NCBI RefSeq assembly: GCF_009363655.1
Contig: NZ_CP045393.1
Span: forward strand, 744,001 to 808,000
Direction: 5' to 3'
From: Roseovarius sp. THAF27
GTDB lineage: Bacteria; Pseudomonadota; Alphaproteobacteria; Rhodobacterales; Rhodobacteraceae
DNA: 64,000 bases
Below the pieces are notes generated by a model, which saw only the letters and a list, made by a program, of their open reading frames with translations, did not search any database and was not told where the DNA came from. Below are positions 8,821 to 17,245 of this stretch, piece by piece. Each line of letters opens with the position of its first letter. Position 1 is the first letter of the stretch. Position numbers and translations under genes: made by a program.

Positions 8821-10095
8821 ATGAATGATCTTTTCAAATCCCCCTCCCGCCGCGCTTTCCTGCGCGGCAGTGCGGCTGCGGTCGCGGGTTCGGTGGCCGG
8901 GGCGGCCTCGGCACAAGAGCCCGATCCGCTGATCACCGAGATTCAGGACTGGGCCGCGATCACCGGCGAGGGTGTCGACGAAACCCCCTATGGCCTGCCG
9001 ATCCGGTTCGAGGATGACGTGGTGCGCCGCAACGTGCCGTGGCTGACCGCCGACCCGATCAGCTCGATCAACTTCACGCCGATCCACGCGCTCGACGGCA
9101 CGATCACGCCGCAAGGCTGCGCGTTCGAGCGTCACCATTCGGGTGCCATTGAACTGGCCAAGGAAGATTACCGCCTGATGATCAACGGTCTGGTCGACAA
9201 ACCGCTGGTCTTTACATACGCCGATCTGGAACGCTTCCCGCGCGAAAACCACGTCTACTTCTGCGAATGCGCGGCCAATACCGGCATGGAATGGGCGGGC
9301 GCACAGCTGAACGGCGTGCAGTTCACCCACGGCATGATCCACAACATGGAATATTCCGGCGTCCCCCTGCGCACCCTGCTGGAAGAGGCAGGGCTGGATG
9401 CCGCCGGCGATCTTTCGGACAAGTGGGTCTATGTCGAAGGCGCCGACGCGTCCTCGAACGGGCGGTCCATCCCGATGGAAAAGGCGCTGGACGACTGCCT
9501 CGTCGCCTTCAAGGCCAATGGCGAGGCGCTGCGAAAGGAGCACGGCTACCCCGTGCGCCTCGTCGTGCCCGGCTGGGAAGGCAACATGTGGGTCAAGTGG
9601 CTGCGTCGGATCGAGGTCATGGACGGCCCCGTGGAAAGCCGCGAGGAGACGTCGAAATACACCGACGTCCTGGCTGATGGCACGGCCCGCAAATGGACCT
9701 GGGTCATGGATGCCAAATCGGTCATCACCTCCCCCAGCCCGCAATCGCCCATCTCCCACGGCCCCGGCCCGCTGGTCATCTCGGGCCTTGCCTGGTCCGG
9801 CCACGGCAGGATCACCCGCGTCGATGTCTCGCGCGATGGCGGCATGACCTGGGAAACCGCCCGCCTCGGCACGCAAGGCGACAGCAAGGCGCTGACCCGC
9901 TTCTACCTCGACACCACCTGGGACGGCGAGGAGATGCTGCTTCAGGCCCGCGCGATGGACGAGACGGGCTATGTCCAGCCCACCAAGGCGCAGCTGCGCG
10001 AGGTGCGCGGCGAGAACTCGATCTACCACAACAACTGCATCCAGACCTGGCATGTCAAAGCCAACGGGGAGGCCGAAAATGTCGAAGTTTCTTAA
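8821..10095 (+). CDS. soxC: SoxC, molybdopterin subunit of sulfur dehydrogenase
   Basis: Sulfite-oxidase-family molybdenum subunit of SoxCD, 424 residues. SoxCD removes six electrons from the SoxY-bound sulfane sulfur, so thiosulfate is oxidised completely without stored sulfur. Seen: a Tat signal (SRRAFLRG, residues 9-16) and the molybdenum-ligand region FCECAANTG, where Cys150 aligns with the Cys of the sulfite oxidase CAGN motif. soxD starts inside its 3' end with a 17-base overlap, which fits equimolar expression. Confidence 0.95.
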   Translation: MNDLFKSPSRRAFLRGSAAAVAGSVAGAASAQEPDPLITEIQDWAAITGEGVDETPYGLPIRFEDDVVRRNVPWLTADPISSINFTPIHALDGTITPQGCAFERHHSGAIELAKEDYRLMINGLVDKPLVFTYADLERFPRENHVYFCECAANTGMEWAGAQLNGVQFTHGMIHNMEYSGVPLRTLLEEAGLDAAGDLSDKWVYVEGADASSNGRSIPMEKALDDCLVAFKANGEALRKEHGYPVRLVVPGWEGNMWVKWLRRIEVMDGPVESREETSKYTDVLADGTARKWTWVMDAKSVITSPSPQSPISHGPGPLVISGLAWSGHGRITRVDVSRDGGMTWETARLGTQGDSKALTRFYLDTTWDGEEMLLQARAMDETGYVQPTKAQLREVRGENSIYHNNCIQTWHVKANGEAENVEVS

Positions 10096-11284
10096 GATTT
10101 TCGCACCCGCCGCCGGCGGCGCCGCAGGCGTCCTGACGATGGCTTATGTGCTGGCTGACCAGTTCGTCGTCGACATCCCGTCGATCACGCCTGCGCTCGT
10201 GTCGCAGGCCAACGCGGCCTCGACCGATGCTGCGGATGAAACTCAAGCTGCCGCAACCGAAACGCCGGAAGGCGGCTTCGGTCTGGGTCGCGAAGCACTG
10301 CCCGAGGAAATCGCCGCTTGGAATGTCGACGTCCGCCCCGGCGGCATCGGCCTGCCCGAGGGCCGCGGCGACGTGGCAACCGGCGAACAGGTCTTTGCCG
10401 AAGCCTGCGCCGTCTGCCACGGTGACTTCGCCGAGGGCGTCGGCAACTGGCCGGTGCTGGCCGGCGGCTTCGACACGCTCGACGACAAGGACCCGGTCAA
10501 GACCGTCGGCTCCTACTGGCCGTACCTGTCGACCGTCTGGGATTACGTGCACCGCTCCATGCCCTTCGGCAACGCGCAGTCGCTCAGCCCCGATGAGGTC
10601 TACGCCATCACCGCCTACATCCTTTACTCCAACTACCTGGTCGAAGACGACTTCGAGCTCAGCCACGAGAACTTTGCAGAGGTCGAGATGCCCAACGCCG
10701 ATGGCTTCATCGTCGATGACCGCCCGGAAACCGAATACACCATCTGGCGGACCGAGCCCTGCATGGAAGGCTGCAAGGACAACGTCGAGATCACCATGCG
10801 CGCCTCCGTCGTCGACGTGACGCCCGAGGAAGACGGCGCCGAAGAGCAAGCCGCCGCCGAGCCTGCCGCCGAAGACGCGGCGGAAGAGATCGAGATGGCC
10901 GCCGCAGATCCCGAACCCACCGAGACTGCCGCGCCGGCGGCTGACGAAAGCACCGCCCCCGATCCCGAGTTGGTTGCTGCAGGCGAAAAGGTCTTCCGCA
11001 AGTGCAAAGCCTGTCACATGGTGGGCGAAGGCGCCAAGAACCGCGTCGGCCCGGTGCTGAACGGCGTCATGGGCGCGACCATCGGCGGCCACGACGACTT
11101 CAAGTATTCCAGCGTCTTCGAGGAAGCCGCCGCCGAAGGCCGGGTCTGGGACGACGCGGCGATGGCCGAGTTTCTCGCCGCGCCGAAAAGCTACATGAAA
11201 GGCACCAAGATGAGCTTTGCCGGACTGAAGAAGGAAGAGGATATCGACGCCATCATCGCCTATCTGCAAAGCTTCGGGGACTGA
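10079..11284 (+). CDS. soxD: SoxD, dihaem cytochrome subunit
   Basis: Electron-accepting subunit of SoxCD, 401 residues from the ATG at 10079. An open extension upstream lies wholly inside soxC and is rejected as the start. Seen: an N-terminal hydrophobic segment (about 8-27), a first haem motif CAVCH (Cys110-His114), an Ala/Glu/Pro-rich acidic linker (about 250-298) and a second cytochrome domain with CKACH (Cys309-His313). Two CXXCH motifs agree with Paracoccus-type SoxD. soxE starts four bases after the stop. Confidence 0.95.
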   Translation: MSKFLKIFAPAAGGAAGVLTMAYVLADQFVVDIPSITPALVSQANAASTDAADETQAAATETPEGGFGLGREALPEEIAAWNVDVRPGGIGLPEGRGDVATGEQVFAEACAVCHGDFAEGVGNWPVLAGGFDTLDDKDPVKTVGSYWPYLSTVWDYVHRSMPFGNAQSLSPDEVYAITAYILYSNYLVEDDFELSHENFAEVEMPNADGFIVDDRPETEYTIWRTEPCMEGCKDNVEITMRASVVDVTPEEDGAEEQAAAEPAAEDAAEEIEMAAADPEPTETAAPAADESTAPDPELVAAGEKVFRKCKACHMVGEGAKNRVGPVLNGVMGATIGGHDDFKYSSVFEEAAAEGRVWDDAAMAEFLAAPKSYMKGTKMSFAGLKKEEDIDAIIAYLQSFGD

Positions 11285-11288
11285 CCGA

Positions 11289-12005
11289 ATGCCGGTCGGA
11301 CTGCGCGCTCTTTCCCTCAAACTGGCGGCAGGCCTGCTGGCCTGCGCCATCCCCGCAGTCGCGGAAGAGGGCGACCCGGAGGCCGGCAAGGAAATCTTTC
11401 AATATTGCTCCGGCTGTCACCAGGTGGGCAAGGGGGCCGAGCATGGCATCGGTCCGCACCTCAACGGCCTTTTCGGCCGGAAAGCGGCCACGCAAGAGGG
11501 TTTTCCATATTCCGAGAGCTTCAAGCGCGCCGGCACTGGCGGCCTGGAATGGCACGCCGATACACTCGACGTGTTCCTTGAAAATCCCGCCGCAATCGCG
11601 TCGGGCACACGGATGAGCTTTGACGGACTCGAGGACCCGCAAGAGCGTCTGGACCTGATCGCCTATCTGCGGCGCTTTTCCGACAACCCCCGCGACATTC
11701 CCGAGGCGGACCCGACCATCCGGGGCATGGACCACGACGTCGCCCCAGAAATCCTCGCGCTTGTGGGCGACCCGGAATATGGCGAATATCTCAGCGGGGA
11801 ATGCGTCGCCTGCCATCAAGCCGGTGGCGCCAATGACGGTATCCCGTCTATCGTGCTCTGGCCGGAGGAGGACTTCGTGGTGGCCATGCACGCCTACAAG
11901 AACAAGCAACGCAACCATCCGGTGATGCAGATGGTCGCCGGGCGCCTGGGCGATGAGGAGATCGCCGCACTGGCCGCCTATTTCGGCCAACTGACGGAAC
12001 AATAA
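11289..12005 (+). CDS. soxE: SoxE, dihaem cytochrome c
   Basis: Exported protein of 238 residues with a signal peptide (about 1-25) and two cytochrome c domains: CSGCH (Cys40-His44) and CVACH (Cys172-His176). Position, size and the two haems match SoxE of Paracoccus. The haem count and place next to the flavoprotein SoxF suggest a flavocytochrome-like pair. It is dispensable in vitro for thiosulfate oxidation in Paracoccus, so its exact substrate is uncertain. Confidence 0.9.
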   Translation: MPVGLRALSLKLAAGLLACAIPAVAEEGDPEAGKEIFQYCSGCHQVGKGAEHGIGPHLNGLFGRKAATQEGFPYSESFKRAGTGGLEWHADTLDVFLENPAAIASGTRMSFDGLEDPQERLDLIAYLRRFSDNPRDIPEADPTIRGMDHDVAPEILALVGDPEYGEYLSGECVACHQAGGANDGIPSIVLWPEEDFVVAMHAYKNKQRNHPVMQMVAGRLGDEEIAALAAYFGQLTEQ

Positions 12006-12034
12006 AGATAATAATACCTTAGGGAGGACTAAAC

Positions 12035-13300
12035 ATGACACTCGACAGACGGACTTTCCTCGGAACGACAGCCGCGGCCGCGACAGTGCTCGCGGCGCCG
12101 AACGTGCTGGCGCAGGGCGCGGGCAAGCCGCGCGTCGTCGTGATCGGCGGCGGCGCGGGCGGCGCCACGGCGGCGCGCTACATCGCCAAGGACAGCGACG
12201 GCGCCATCGACGTCACGCTGGTCGAACCGACGCGCACCTACTTCACCTGCTTCTTCTCCAACCTCTATCTGGGTGGCTTCAAGGAGATCAGCGATATCGG
12301 CCACACCTATGGCACCATCGCCGCCAGCGGCGTGAACGTGATCCACGACTGGGCCGTCGATGTCGACCGCGACGCCAAGACCGTGACGCTCGCCGGTGGC
12401 GCGACGCTGCCTTACGACAAGCTGATCCTCAGCCCCGGCATCGACTTCGTCGACGGCGCTGTCGAAGGCTGGGACATCAGCGCCCAGAACGCCATGCCCC
12501 ATGCCTACAAGGCCGGCTCGCAATCCGAACTCCTGCGCGCCCAGCTCGAGGCGATGCCAGAGGGCGGGACGTTTGCCATGGTGGCCCCTCCGAACCCCTA
12601 CCGCTGCCCCCCGGGCCCCTACGAGCGCATCTCGATGGTCGCGCATTTCATGAAGGAGAACAACCCGACCGCCAAGATCATCGTGGCGGACCCCAAGCCC
12701 AAATTCTCCAAGATGTCGCTCTTCCAGGAAGGCTGGAACAAGCATTATCCCGGCATGGTCGACTGGATCGGCGAGGAGTTCGGCGGCGGCAACGTCTCGG
12801 TTGACACGGCGAACATGACCGTCACCATCGACGGCGAGGAAACCAGCGTCGACGTCTGCAACGTCATCCCCGCGCAAAAAGCGGGCCGCATCGCCGACAT
12901 GGCGGGCGTGACCGATGGCAACTGGGCGCCGGTGAATGCCGCCGACATGTCCACCAAGGCCGATGCGGATGTCTACGTGCTGGGCGACGCCGCGGCACAG
13001 GGCGACATGCCGAAATCGGGCTTCGCCGCCAACAGCCAGGCCAAGGTCTGCGCCAATGCCGTGCGCGGCGCGTTGACCGGGTCCAAGGTGTTCCCGGCCA
13101 AGTTCTCGAATACCTGCTGGTCGCTCATCGCCACCGATGACGGCGTCAAAGTTGGTGCGACCTACGAGGCAACCGAAGAGAAAATCGCCAAGGTCGACGG
13201 CTTCATCAGCGAAACCGGCGAGGATTCCGCCCTGCGCAAGGCGACCTACGAAGAGTCCGAAGGCTGGTACACCGGCATCACCACCGACATGTTCGGCTAA
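12035..13300 (+). CDS. soxF: SoxF, FAD-dependent sulfide dehydrogenase flavoprotein
   Basis: Flavoprotein of 421 residues homologous to the FAD subunit of flavocytochrome c sulfide dehydrogenase. Seen: a Tat signal (DRRTFLG, residues 4-10), the dinucleotide motif VVVIGGGAGG (34-43), and two redox cysteines expected near the flavin, Cys72 in FTCFFSNLYLGG and Cys191 in NPYRCPPGP. In Paracoccus SoxF has sulfide dehydrogenase activity and speeds reactivation of the Sox system. A ribosome site GGGAGG precedes the ATG, 29 bases after soxE. Confidence 0.94.
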   Translation: MTLDRRTFLGTTAAAATVLAAPNVLAQGAGKPRVVVIGGGAGGATAARYIAKDSDGAIDVTLVEPTRTYFTCFFSNLYLGGFKEISDIGHTYGTIAASGVNVIHDWAVDVDRDAKTVTLAGGATLPYDKLILSPGIDFVDGAVEGWDISAQNAMPHAYKAGSQSELLRAQLEAMPEGGTFAMVAPPNPYRCPPGPYERISMVAHFMKENNPTAKIIVADPKPKFSKMSLFQEGWNKHYPGMVDWIGEEFGGGNVSVDTANMTVTIDGEETSVDVCNVIPAQKAGRIADMAGVTDGNWAPVNAADMSTKADADVYVLGDAAAQGDMPKSGFAANSQAKVCANAVRGALTGSKVFPAKFSNTCWSLIATDDGVKVGATYEATEEKIAKVDGFISETGEDSALRKATYEESEGWYTGITTDMFG

Positions 13301-13306
13301 GCCAAC

Positions 13307-13349
13307 GCGCCGTCCCGGCTTTGATCTCGCTCAAAGACCGGGGCGGCGC
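13307..13349. promoter_or_regulatory. long inverted repeat with FNR-like core before DUF302-hemA
   Basis: Interrupted inverted repeat of about 17 bp: GCGCCG, CCCGG and CTTTGA on the left pair with TCAAAG, CCGGG and CGGCGC on the right around a TCTCGC loop. Its centre TTGATCTCGCTCAA (13321-13334) is one base from TTGAT-N4-ATCAA, the FNR/FnrL consensus. It could be an mRNA stem-loop after soxF, a protein site, or both. No T-run follows it. Confidence 0.5.
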
Positions 13350-13388
13350 CCCCGTGCGAAAACCAACCGACACCGAGGAGGACCGACC

Positions 13389-13820
13389 ATGAAACCCGTG
13401 ATTCTGACGGCTGCCCTGGCCTTTGCCACCGCCGCCCACGCCGAAGCCCCGATCACCACGGCCTACGAGGGTTCCTTCGATGACGCGGCCTTTGCCGTGG
13501 AGACCGCGATAGTGGGGCAGGGGCTGGTGATCGACTATGTCAGCCACGTGGGCGAAATGCTCAACCGCACGGGCGAGGACGTCGGCAGCGATGTCTTGAT
13601 CTTCAAGGAAGCGGACATTTTTATCTTCTGCTCGGCCGTCGTGTCGCGCGAGGTTATGGAGGCCGACCCGATGAACCTTGCGCACTGCCCCTACGGCATC
13701 TTCGTGGCCGAGGATCCCGAGGGTGCCGTGACGATAGGCTACCGCGACTACCCTGATGGTCCGATGGAAAAGGTCGAGGCACTGCTGGCCGAGATCGTGA
13801 AAGAGGCGACAGAGAACTGA
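13389..13820 (+). CDS. exported DUF302 protein
   Basis: Protein of 143 residues from the ATG at 13389, which follows GAGGAGGACC. Seen: a signal peptide (about 1-18) and the DUF302 pattern, an early [14 protein letters not shown] segment, then a core with [20 protein letters not shown] and a C-terminal [19 protein letters not shown]302 proteins occur beside sulfur-oxidation genes, but the biochemical role is unknown. Two cysteines (in FIFCS and AHCPYG) could be redox-active or metal-binding; that is speculation. Its TGA overlaps the hemA ATG by one base, so the two are translationally coupled. Confidence 0.85.
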   Translation: MKPVILTAALAFATAAHAEAPITTAYEGSFDDAAFAVETAIVGQGLVIDYVSHVGEMLNRTGEDVGSDVLIFKEADIFIFCSAVVSREVMEADPMNLAHCPYGIFVAEDPEGAVTIGYRDYPDGPMEKVEALLAEIVKEATEN

Positions 13821-15037
13821 TGAACTACCAGGAATTTTTCCGCTCCGAACTCGACGGGTTGCGGGCCGAAGGCAACTATCGCGAATTCGCCGAACTGCAG
13901 CGGCGGCGCGGCCAGTTTCCGCAGGCGAATTGCTATAACGGCCCCGAAACGGTGACTGTCTGGTGTTCGAACGATTATCTGGGCATGGGCCAGCACCCGG
14001 TCGTGCTCGAGGCCATGCACGATGCCCTCGACACCACCGGCGCCGGGGCAGGGGGCACGCGCAACATTTCCGGTACCACCCACGCCCATGTGCAGCTCGA
14101 GGCCGAACTGGCCGATCTGCATGGCAAGGACAGCGCGCTCCTCTTCACCTCCGGCTACGTCTCGAACTGGGCCGCGCTGGGCACATTGGCGTCGCGCATT
14201 CCGGGGCTGGTGGTCTTGTCCGACGCGCTCAACCACGCCTCGATGATCGAAGGCATCCGTCACAGTCGCGCCCAGAAAGTGATCTGGAAACACAACGACC
14301 TCGCCGATCTCGAGGCCAAGCTGGCGGCCCTTCCTGCCAACGCGCCCAAGATGATCGCCTTCGAGAGCGTCTACTCGATGGACGGCGACATCGCCCCGAT
14401 CAAGGAGATCTGCGATCTGGCGGACAAATACGGCGCCATGACCTATCTCGACGAGGTGCACGCCGTCGGCCTGTATGGTCCGCGCGGCGGTGGTATCGCC
14501 GAGCGCGAGGGACTAATGGACCGCCTGACCGTGATCGAGGGCACGCTGGGCAAGGCGTTCGGCGTCATGGGCGGCTATATCGCCGCCTCGACCGAGCTGT
14601 GCGATTTCGTCCGCTCCTTCGCCTCGGGTTTCATCTTCACCACCGCCCTGCCGCCCTGCGTTGCAGCCGGCGCCGCCGCCGCTGTGCGCCACCTGAAGAA
14701 CAGCAGCGAGGAGCGCAGCCAGCAACAGGCCCGCGTGGCCGAAGTGCGTGCCCGGCTCGACGCCATCGGCCTGCCGCATATCGAGAACCCCAGCCACATC
14801 ATCCCGGTGATGGTGGGCGATCCGGTCAAGTGCAAATACATCTCGGACGTCCTGATGCGCGACCACGGGATCTACATTCAGCCGATCAACTATCCGACCG
14901 TGCCCAAGGGCACCGAACGGCTGCGCATCACGCCCTCTCCGGTTCACTCCGCCGAGGATGTCGAGCGGCTGATCGGCGCCCTCGAAAAGCTCTGGGCGCA
15001 GTGCCAGCTTGCCCGGCTGCCCATCGCGGCCCAGTGA
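13820..15037 (+). CDS. hemA: 5-aminolevulinate synthase
   Basis: PLP enzyme of 405 residues condensing glycine and succinyl-CoA to 5-aminolevulinate, the first step of tetrapyrrole synthesis in alphaproteobacteria. Seen: the cofactor lysine in [13 protein letters not shown] (Lys245), the [12 protein letters not shown] motif, the glycine-rich [13 protein letters not shown], and full length. The ATG shares one base with the preceding DUF302 stop, and a terminator follows. hemA inside a sox cluster is notable because SoxX, A, D and E together hold seven c-haem sites. Whether another hemA or hemT exists elsewhere cannot be told from here. Confidence 0.96.
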   Translation: MNYQEFFRSELDGLRAEGNYREFAELQRRRGQFPQANCYNGPETVTVWCSNDYLGMGQHPVVLEAMHDALDTTGAGAGGTRNISGTTHAHVQLEAELADLHGKDSALLFTSGYVSNWAALGTLASRIPGLVVLSDALNHASMIEGIRHSRAQKVIWKHNDLADLEAKLAALPANAPKMIAFESVYSMDGDIAPIKEICDLADKYGAMTYLDEVHAVGLYGPRGGGIAEREGLMDRLTVIEGTLGKAFGVMGGYIAASTELCDFVRSFASGFIFTTALPPCVAAGAAAAVRHLKNSSEERSQQQARVAEVRARLDAIGLPHIENPSHIIPVMVGDPVKCKYISDVLMRDHGIYIQPINYPTVPKGTERLRITPSPVHSAEDVERLIGALEKLWAQCQLARLPIAAQ

Positions 15038-15081
15038 TCGGAAAAATATTCCGCGCACACGAAAAATAGGAAAATCCGTTT

Positions 15082-15113
15082 CGCCGGACCGTCCCCCGAT
15101 GGTCCGGCGTTGT
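15082..15113 (+). terminator. terminator after hemA
   Basis: Perfect 9-bp stem CGCCGGACC (15082-15090) against GGTCCGGCG (15101-15109) with a 10-base loop, followed by TTGT and, a few bases on, TTTT. It lies 45 bases past the hemA stop and separates hemA from the second sulfur permease gene. Confidence 0.7.
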
Positions 15114-15124
15114 AACGTTTTCCG

Positions 15125-15136
15125 CGTTCCGGAACG
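15125..15136. promoter_or_regulatory. palindrome upstream of the second YeeE/YedE gene
   Basis: Perfect 12-bp palindrome CGTTCCGGAACG; a half-site-like CCGGAACAATG recurs about 25 bases downstream. It lies in the 207-base gap between hemA and the permease gene. No ATTC-N8-GAAT site is visible in this gap. The binding factor is unknown. Confidence 0.3.
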
Positions 15137-15244
15137 TTGTTTCGCCATTGCTGGCAAAGCCGGAACAATGCTCTTCGCCCTGGGCTTTGACTCGCGCGAT
15201 ATCACACCAGATAAGGACGGATTACCTGAATCAGGACGTGACCC

Positions 15245-16291
15245 ATGCTGCTCGACTCCCTGCCGTTCGACCTGCCCGCGCAATCCCTGCATCTTCTGCT
15301 TGGCGCGCTCTTGGGCCTTGCCTTCGGTGTTGCCGCCCAGATCTCGCGCTTTTGTCTGCGGCGTGCCGTGGCGGGTGAAAACGGCGTGGACCGCTCGGCG
15401 CTCTCGGTCTGGCTGGTCGCGCTTGCCGTGGCCATCGGCGGCATGGCCCTGGCCGGGGTCATGGGCTGGGTCGAGCTTGGCGACCACCGCTACCTCTCCA
15501 GCAGCGTGCCGGTCGCAGCGATCGCCCTGGGCGGGCTCGCTTTCGGCATCGGCATGGTGCTCACACGCGGCTGCATGTCCCGCCTGACCGTGCTTGCCGG
15601 CACGGGCAACCTGCGCGCGGTCAGCGTCATTGCGCTTTTCGCCATCGTCGCCCACGCAACGCTCAAGGGCGTTCTGGCCCCTCTGCGCACTTCCCTCGGT
15701 GCGATCCAGTATGACTTCGGCATCGGCAGCCTCGCGTCTATTCCCGGCGTGGCGCCCGCCGTGGCACTGGGGTTGCTGGCCGTCGCAGTCCTGCTCGCGC
15801 ACCGCTCCGGCGCCCGCGTCCTGCACCTTGTCATGGGCGCGGTGATCGGCCTCGTGGTCGTCGCGGGCTGGGCCGGAACCTCGGTGCTGCTGCTGGATGA
15901 TTTCGACCCGCTGCCCGTCCAGTCGATGGCCTTCACCCTGCCATGGACCGACACACTGTTCTACGCCATCGCCTCCACCGCCGTGCCCGCGGGCTTCGGC
16001 GTCGGTGTGATCGGCGGGGTCATCGTCGGCAGCTTCCTCAGCGCCGCCGCGCGCGGCGAACTGGCCCTGCAAAGCTTCGGGTCCCCCGTGCAAACGCTGC
16101 GCTACAGCGCGGGCGCGGTGCTGATGGGCTTCGGCGGCGTGCTGGCCGGTGGCTGCACCATCGGCGCGGGCCTCAGCGGCGGCGCGAACCTCAGCATCGC
16201 CGCCCTGCTGGCGCTCGGATTCATCGTGCTTGGCGCGGTTGTGGCCCGCGGCGTCCTCGCGCCGCGCGGTGTCGCCGTTCCTGCCGAGTAA
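15245..16291 (+). CDS. second YeeE/YedE-family sulfur permease (SoxT-like)
   Basis: Polytopic membrane protein of 348 residues related to SoxT at 1456-2511 but clearly divergent. Seen: the same cysteine landmarks, RFC (Cys37), RGC (Cys110) and GGCTIG (Cys304), with strongly hydrophobic segments between them. It probably transports thiosulfate or another reduced sulfur species. It is the last rightward gene of the region and ends 3 bases from the stop of the convergent soxH-like gene. It was probably gained separately from soxT rather than duplicated recently. Confidence 0.85.
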   Translation: MLLDSLPFDLPAQSLHLLLGALLGLAFGVAAQISRFCLRRAVAGENGVDRSALSVWLVALAVAIGGMALAGVMGWVELGDHRYLSSSVPVAAIALGGLAFGIGMVLTRGCMSRLTVLAGTGNLRAVSVIALFAIVAHATLKGVLAPLRTSLGAIQYDFGIGSLASIPGVAPAVALGLLAVAVLLAHRSGARVLHLVMGAVIGLVVVAGWAGTSVLLLDDFDPLPVQSMAFTLPWTDTLFYAIASTAVPAGFGVGVIGGVIVGSFLSAAARGELALQSFGSPVQTLRYSAGAVLMGFGGVLAGGCTIGAGLSGGANLSIAALLALGFIVLGAVVARGVLAPRGVAVPAE

Positions 16292-16294
16292 GCC

Positions 16295-17245
16295 CTACTC
16301 GAACTCCATCTGCTCAAAGACCCGGCCCGCATTCTTGGTTGCCAGTTCCTCATATGTATGCAGATGTTTGTATGGCGTCTGGTCGACGTAGTAGGCATCG
16401 GCCAAGCTGCCGCCTTCCTCCAGATGGGCGCCCACCTTTTCCCGCAGGTAAATCAGGTAGTCACGCGTGTATCGCCGCACCTGCGCCATGTTGGTCGGGT
16501 GCCCGTGGCCGGGGATCACATACGTCGCCTCCAGCGGCTCGAACGCGGTCTCCCATGTTTCCAGCCAGTCCTTCGTGATCGTATCGTCGAAGATCGGCAG
16601 CATCCGTTCGTGAAACGCCATGTCGCCCGCGATCACCAGGCCCTGCTCGGGCAACCAGACCGAGATATCGCCGGGGCTGTGCGCCGGCCCCAGGTGCAAG
16701 ACCTCGATCCGGAAATCGCCCAACTCGATGATCTTCTTGTCCTCGAACGTCTCGGTGGGCCCGGCCAGCACCGTGCCCTCGGCCTTGTCGCGGTTATACT
16801 CCTCCATCCGCCGCAGGATCTGGGCGCCGTATTCCTCGAACTCCTCGGCGGCATCCACATGCGCCAGGATCGGTACGCCCTGTTCGGCCCAATAGGCATT
16901 GCCCAGCATCGCGTGGCCCTGGCCGTTCTCGTTGATCACCAGCTTCACCGGCTGATCGGTGATGCGCTTGATCTCGTCGTGCAGGGCCTCGGCCAACACA
17001 TAGGCGGCCCCGCCATTCACCACGACAACGCCATCGCCGGTGACGATGAAGCTCAGGTTGTTGTTATGCCCGGTGTTTTCATAGGTCGGCGGCGCGGTGG
17101 CACCGATGGCCGACCAGACATGCGGGATCACCTCGACCGGCTTGGAATAAAGCGGCGAGCCGGGATACTGATCGGGTATGTTTTCATCGGCCAGCGCGGG
17201 GGCCGTGCCGAGGGCGACAAGACAGGCTGTCAGGACGCGCATCAC
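16295..17245 (-). CDS. soxH: SoxH-like metallo-beta-lactamase-fold protein, altered metal motif
   Basis: Exported protein of 316 residues (signal about 1-19), close to the 317 I recall for Paracoccus SoxH. Seen: the MBL fold with GPAHSPGD (His189), IAGDMAF (Asp208) and IPGHGHP (His247). At the place of the first zinc motif HxHxDH it reads NENGQGHA (Asn105 to Ala112), so most ligands of metal site 1 are missing. It may bind one metal, use a different metal, or be non-hydrolytic. The role of SoxH in sulfur oxidation is not established. Its ATG overlaps the preceding soxG-like stop by four bases. Confidence 0.75.
   Translation of the reverse strand: MMRVLTACLVALGTAPALADENIPDQYPGSPLYSKPVEVIPHVWSAIGATAPPTYENTGHNNNLSFIVTGDGVVVVNGGAAYVLAEALHDEIKRITDQPVKLVINENGQGHAMLGNAYWAEQGVPILAHVDAAEEFEEYGAQILRRMEEYNRDKAEGTVLAGPTETFEDKKIIELGDFRIEVLHLGPAHSPGDISVWLPEQGLVIAGDMAFHERMLPIFDDTITKDWLETWETAFEPLEATYVIPGHGHPTNMAQVRRYTRDYLIYLREKVGAHLEEGGSLADAYYVDQTPYKHLHTYEELATKNAGRVFEQMEFE

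Noticed and set aside
9971..10078. N-terminal extension of SoxD to an upstream ATG
   Set aside because: It lies entirely within soxC; the start at 10079 gives the normal hydrophobic N-terminus.
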